Shown here in pieces: positions 14,980 through 17,142 of a stretch of DNA of 17,142 bases. The stretch is from the NCBI GenBank assembly GCA_964585245.1, contig CAZPCV010000029.1, positions 1 to 17,142 on the forward strand, read 5' to 3'. Under the pieces are notes generated by a model, which made no database searches, was not told the DNA's origin, and saw nothing but the letters and a program-made list of their open reading frames with translations. This DNA is from CAZEDL01 sp964585245 (lineage in GTDB: Bacteria; Patescibacteriota; Patescibacteriia; Magasanikbacterales; GWA2-37-8). Each line of letters begins with the position of its first letter. The first letter of the stretch is position 1. The position numbers and the translations under genes are program-made.

Positions 14980-14990
14980 TAGTCTGTCAA
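14962..14990 (-). promoter_or_regulatory. Copper operon promoter
   Basis: On the minus strand, a perfect -35 TTGACA (14990-14985) and a -10 TATACT (14967-14962) are separated by exactly 17 nt. Nine nt separate the -10 box from the csoR ATG (14952), so the transcript should begin about 3 nt before the start codon. The GAGGG just before the ATG would then lie largely outside the mRNA. Confidence 0.85.
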
Positions 14991-15039
14991 GCATCACTTT
15001 AAATTAAGGTGATTTTGAGTTGACGTTGGCTGAATAAAA

Positions 15040-15053
15040 GAACTTAAAAGTTC
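15040..15053. repeat. Short palindrome between csoR and DUF2177 gene
   Basis: GAACTT (15040-15045) and AAGTTC (15048-15053) form a perfect inverted repeat around two A residues. It lies just upstream of the putative DUF2177 promoter and may be a regulator site. No regulator is known. Confidence 0.35.
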
Positions 15054-15055
15054 GG

Positions 15056-15084
15056 TTGTTAAAAATCTGCTTGCCGTGTAAAAT
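15056..15084 (+). promoter_or_regulatory. Putative promoter of the DUF2177-DUF1295 pair
   Basis: TTGTTA (15056-15061) and TAAAAT (15079-15084) are separated by 17 nt. The leader to the ATG at 15140 would be about 49 nt and has no SD sequence. An upstream TTGACG (15020-15025) lacks a good -10 partner. Confidence 0.45.
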
Positions 15085-15139
15085 AAACAGTAATAAACGC
15101 ATTATTTTAAAAGTCACTTATTTTAACTTAAGCACTACT

Positions 15140-15538
15140 ATGTTTTTAAAATTATACGCCATCGCTTTGCCCGTTTTCTTGGCTATCGATATGGTGTGGC
15201 TCGGTCTCGTAGCCAAAAATTTTTATCGTGAACAGATCGGCATGTTGATGAAACCAAATGTAAACTGGCTCGCTGCTATTATTTTTTATCTTATTTTTAT
15301 TGTAGGCCTCGTGATATTTGTGATAGCTCCGGCTATAGAGAAAAAATCAATAGTTCACGCCCTCTTGTTTGGTGCGTTGTTTGGGTTGGTGTGCTATGCC
15401 ACCTACGACCTCACCAATTTGGCTGTGGCCAAAGATTGGCCGGTCTTGGTAACTGTCGTGGATTTGGCCTGGGGCGCAACACTCTCTGCCTTGGTAGCCG
15501 CCATAACGTATAGCATCGCGCATAAGCTTGGCTTATGA
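15140..15538 (+). CDS. DUF2177 family membrane protein
   Basis: The 132-aa protein has four hydrophobic helices and matches DUF2177: DMVWLGLVAKNFYREQIG (17-34), GALFGLVCYATYDLTNLAV (about 78-96) and the final DLAWG (108-112). The family's function is unknown. In other bacteria I recall it near DUF1295, DUF1365 and cyclopropane fatty acid synthase genes, suggesting a role in membrane lipid modification; this is recall and inference. I start at the ATG at 15140. A frame opening at 15056 would add 28 residues lying inside the promoter region. The stop overlaps the DUF1295 start (ATGA), so the pair is translationally coupled. It is divergent from csoR. Confidence 0.88.
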   Translation: MFLKLYAIALPVFLAIDMVWLGLVAKNFYREQIGMLMKPNVNWLAAIIFYLIFIVGLVIFVIAPAIEKKSIVHALLFGALFGLVCYATYDLTNLAVAKDWPVLVTVVDLAWGATLSALVAAITYSIAHKLGL

Positions 15539-16320
15539 ATTATTATTTCACCCTAGGGTTGTGCATGCTGGTTTACATGAGCCTGTGGTTTGTGGTTTCG
15601 CTGGTTAAAAAAAGAAATGATGTGGCCGATGTGGCGTGGGGGCTGGGATTTGTATTGATTAGCTGGGCATCTTTTTTTCTTTCATTGCAAACTAGTGTTC
15701 GCGGGTTAGTGGTAAATATCCTCGTAAGCGTGTGGGGTACTCGGTTAGCCTGGCACATTTTTAAACGTAACCGAAATAAACCCGAAGATTATCGCTACCT
15801 GGCCTGGCGTCAAACGTGGGGGAAATGGTTTTACATTCGTTCGTATGTGCAGGTGTATTTTTTACAGGGCATGTTACTTTTTTTGATTGCGCTGCCAGTG
15901 CTCGTAATTAACCAAAACCACGGTCAATCATTGAGAATTTTGGAATTCGTCGGAGTGGGTGTGTGGTTGGTGGGTTTTTGTTTTGAAGTTGTGGGTGACG
16001 CCCAATTAGCCCGGTTTATTAAAAATCCGACCAATAAAGGCAAATTGATGCAAAGCGGCCTGTGGGCCTACACGCGCCATCCTAATTATTTTGGCGAAGT
16101 AACACAATGGTGGGGGATTTGGGTGCTGGCTTGGGCTGTCCCGAACGGGTATGTTTCGATAGTGGGGCCGCTGACCATTACCTTTTTGATTCTAAAAGTT
16201 TCTGGCATTCCATTGCTCGAAAAAAAGATGGCGGCTAAACCGGAATTCGCGGAGTATCGCCGCCGTGTCAGCGTGTTTTTCCCGCTGCCTCCGAAAAAAT
16301 ATAGTTCACATGCAAACTAG
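15535..16320 (+). CDS. DUF1295 (steroid 5-alpha-reductase-like) membrane protein
   Basis: The 261-aa membrane protein belongs to DUF1295, related to the C-terminal domain of steroid 5-alpha reductases and isoprenylcysteine methyltransferases. Family marks are DVAWGLGF (32-39), RLAWHIFKRNRNKPEDYRY (70-88), FLQG (109-112), GDAQLARF and GLWAYTRHPNYFGE (about 175-188). The last motif forms the cofactor or substrate pocket in the superfamily. About six to seven hydrophobic segments are visible. The family is presumed to reduce or modify a lipid, using NADPH in the characterised reductases; the substrate here is unknown. It overlaps DUF2177 by 4 nt, which supports a joint role. The length is normal and no defects are seen. 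Confidence 0.9.
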   Translation: MNYYFTLGLCMLVYMSLWFVVSLVKKRNDVADVAWGLGFVLISWASFFLSLQTSVRGLVVNILVSVWGTRLAWHIFKRNRNKPEDYRYLAWRQTWGKWFYIRSYVQVYFLQGMLLFLIALPVLVINQNHGQSLRILEFVGVGVWLVGFCFEVVGDAQLARFIKNPTNKGKLMQSGLWAYTRHPNYFGEVTQWWGIWVLAWAVPNGYVSIVGPLTITFLILKVSGIPLLEKKMAAKPEFAEYRRRVSVFFPLPPKKYSSHAN

Positions 16321-16367
16321 TACGTTATAATTTTTTTGAAAAAAATGTAGATCAACAAAACTATTAT

Positions 16368-16967
16368 ATGAGTTACCAGAAACCATATATTGTGCTTGTC
16401 CATGGTTTTTTACGTTCCAAGAAATCTATGGGCAGGCTTGGTCGATTTTTAGAAAGACAGGGATTTGAAGTGGTTAATGTCGGGTATCCATTTCGCCGCA
16501 ATGGAGTGGTAGAAATTACCAGGCGTTATCTCGCTCCGGTGGTACAAGGGCTCGAAGAGGATCGCCCAATACATTTTGTTACCCATTCTCTAGGAGGAAT
16601 AATTGTTCGTTATTTTTTGGCTCATACCGACATCAATAATTTCGGGCGCTTTGTGGCCATTTCGCCGCCAAATCATGGCAGTCAAACGACTGCTTTTTTA
16701 TCTCGTTTCGCAGTGTTTAATTGGTTATTGGGGCCGTGCCTCAAAGATTTAAGCCCAGGCAGCGAGGTATTGGCGTCGCTGGGCAAGCCTGATACAAAAT
16801 TTGGAGTAATAGCCAGTACCAAAGATGGCAAAGTATCGGTGGCACAAGCTCGCTATAGTGAGAGTGAGCCGCTAGCGATTGTAGAGCGTTACCACACCTT
16901 TATTATGAACGCGCCGGAGGTGATGAATTTGACAAGTACTTTTTTAAAAACAGGATTTTTTAAATGA
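16368..16967 (+). CDS. Alpha/beta hydrolase, lipase/esterase-like
   Basis: The 199-aa protein has an alpha/beta hydrolase fold of the EstA/PGAP1-like lipase type. The oxyanion region is VHGF (11-14). The nucleophile elbow is THSLGG with S74; the usual first Gly of GxSxG is Thr here, which is common in this family. The candidate acid is D153 (KDGKVS) and the base H176 (YHTFIM). The region ISPPNHGSQ after the elbow and the C-terminal FLKTGFF complete the family pattern. No signal peptide or membrane segment is visible, so it is probably cytoplasmic. It lies 47 nt after DUF1295 in the same direction and could share the transcript. A TATAAT at 16326-16331 has only a weak -35 partner. The substrate is unknown. 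Confidence 0.87.
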   Translation: MSYQKPYIVLVHGFLRSKKSMGRLGRFLERQGFEVVNVGYPFRRNGVVEITRRYLAPVVQGLEEDRPIHFVTHSLGGIIVRYFLAHTDINNFGRFVAISPPNHGSQTTAFLSRFAVFNWLLGPCLKDLSPGSEVLASLGKPDTKFGVIASTKDGKVSVAQARYSESEPLAIVERYHTFIMNAPEVMNLTSTFLKTGFFK

Positions 16968-17064
16968 AGCACTCTTAATCGTTTACAATTTGTTGTAGAT
17001 ACCTCATATCTGGGCTAAATTTGCCGATTGTTGGAGGTGTGTCAAAAATATCCACTGTGCTCAA

Positions 17065-17093
17065 TTGTCGTCTTTTAAGTTATTTGGTATACT
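17065..17093 (+). promoter_or_regulatory. Promoter for a gene beyond the right edge
   Basis: TTGTCG (17065-17070) and TATACT (17088-17093) are separated by 17 nt in the 175-nt region after the hydrolase gene. No ORF or RNA gene is recognised between 16968 and the end, so the promoter likely serves a gene starting to the right of the window. Confidence 0.5.
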
Positions 17094-17142
17094 GTAAATA
17101 CGCAACATATAGTGGTATAAATTAGTATTATATACTAAATAT

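Noticed and set aside
8226..14997. Integrated element next to tRNA-Ser, carrying the copper operon
   Set aside because: No integrase is present, and I found no second copy of the tRNA 3' end that would serve as the other attachment site.
14953..14997. Longer N-terminus of CsoR
   Set aside because: It would run through the -35 and -10 boxes and the operator. The family start fits the ATG at 14952.
16330..16346. Hairpin with T-run after the DUF1295 gene as a terminator
   Set aside because: The stem is only A and T (ATTTTTTT-G-AAAAAAAT) with no GC core, so it is too weak. It may simply be an A/T-rich leader of the hydrolase gene.
16368..16967. Inactive hydrolase because of Thr in the GxSxG elbow
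   Set aside because: The Ser, Asp and His candidates are all present, and THSLGG/GHSLGG variation is normal in this lipase family.

Overview
This window looks like a piece of a chromosome from a Candidate Phyla Radiation (Patescibacteria, Parcubacteria-like) bacterium. This is inferred from several things. The Lgt signature is of the form I associate with that group (GRIGCFLIHDHPG). The GatA motifs are divergent. A secreted protein has a GRA...AG...WW.S...F.V...YW pattern followed by a Pro/Glu/Ser/Thr tail. The genes are short and tightly packed, and start codons lack Shine-Dalgarno sequences. TGA is a normal stop here, so the recoded Gracilibacteria/SR1 lineages are unlikely. No phage, insertion sequence, integrase or CRISPR array is visible.

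Layout: (1) 1-600, the C-terminal end of a surface or extracellular protein, ending at a bidirectional terminator shared with ribB. (2) 602-4567, housekeeping genes: ribB (-), a cardiolipin-synthase-like PLD protein overlapping rarA (+), tsaE (-) convergent with rarA, then gatC-gatA (+) divergent from tsaE. (3) 6060-8311, a protein made of two tandem LOG domains, lgt, and a tRNA-Ser(GGA) only 6 nt behind lgt. (4) 8381-10347, an MFS transporter, a 263-nt gap without a gene, and a DUF1428 protein. (5) 10389-14952, a five-gene copper operon on the minus strand: csoR, a double DUF305 protein, copA, an HMA-TauE/SafE-like membrane protein and a cupredoxin-like protein. It has a near-consensus promoter overlapped by a CsoR-type inverted repeat, and a terminator at its end. 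(6) 15140-16967, divergent from csoR: DUF2177, DUF1295 (4-nt overlap) and an alpha/beta hydrolase, followed by a promoter for a gene beyond the right edge.

The copper operon reads as one module. CsoR senses Cu(I) and releases the operon. CopA exports Cu(I). The HMA-TauE/SafE membrane protein, the anchored cupredoxin-like protein and the double DUF305 protein probably handle copper at or outside the membrane. The other genes mostly serve the membrane and envelope (cls-like, lgt, MFS, DUF1295, hydrolase) or translation (gatCA, tsaE, tRNA-Ser).

The most notable observations are the self-contained copper module with its operator inside the promoter, putative leaderless transcripts (a -10 box 8-9 nt before the ATG at csoR, the LOG gene and tsaE), the tandem LOG protein whose second copy lost the motif glutamate, and the cupredoxin-like protein with no histidine. 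I do not see a clearly undescribed system.
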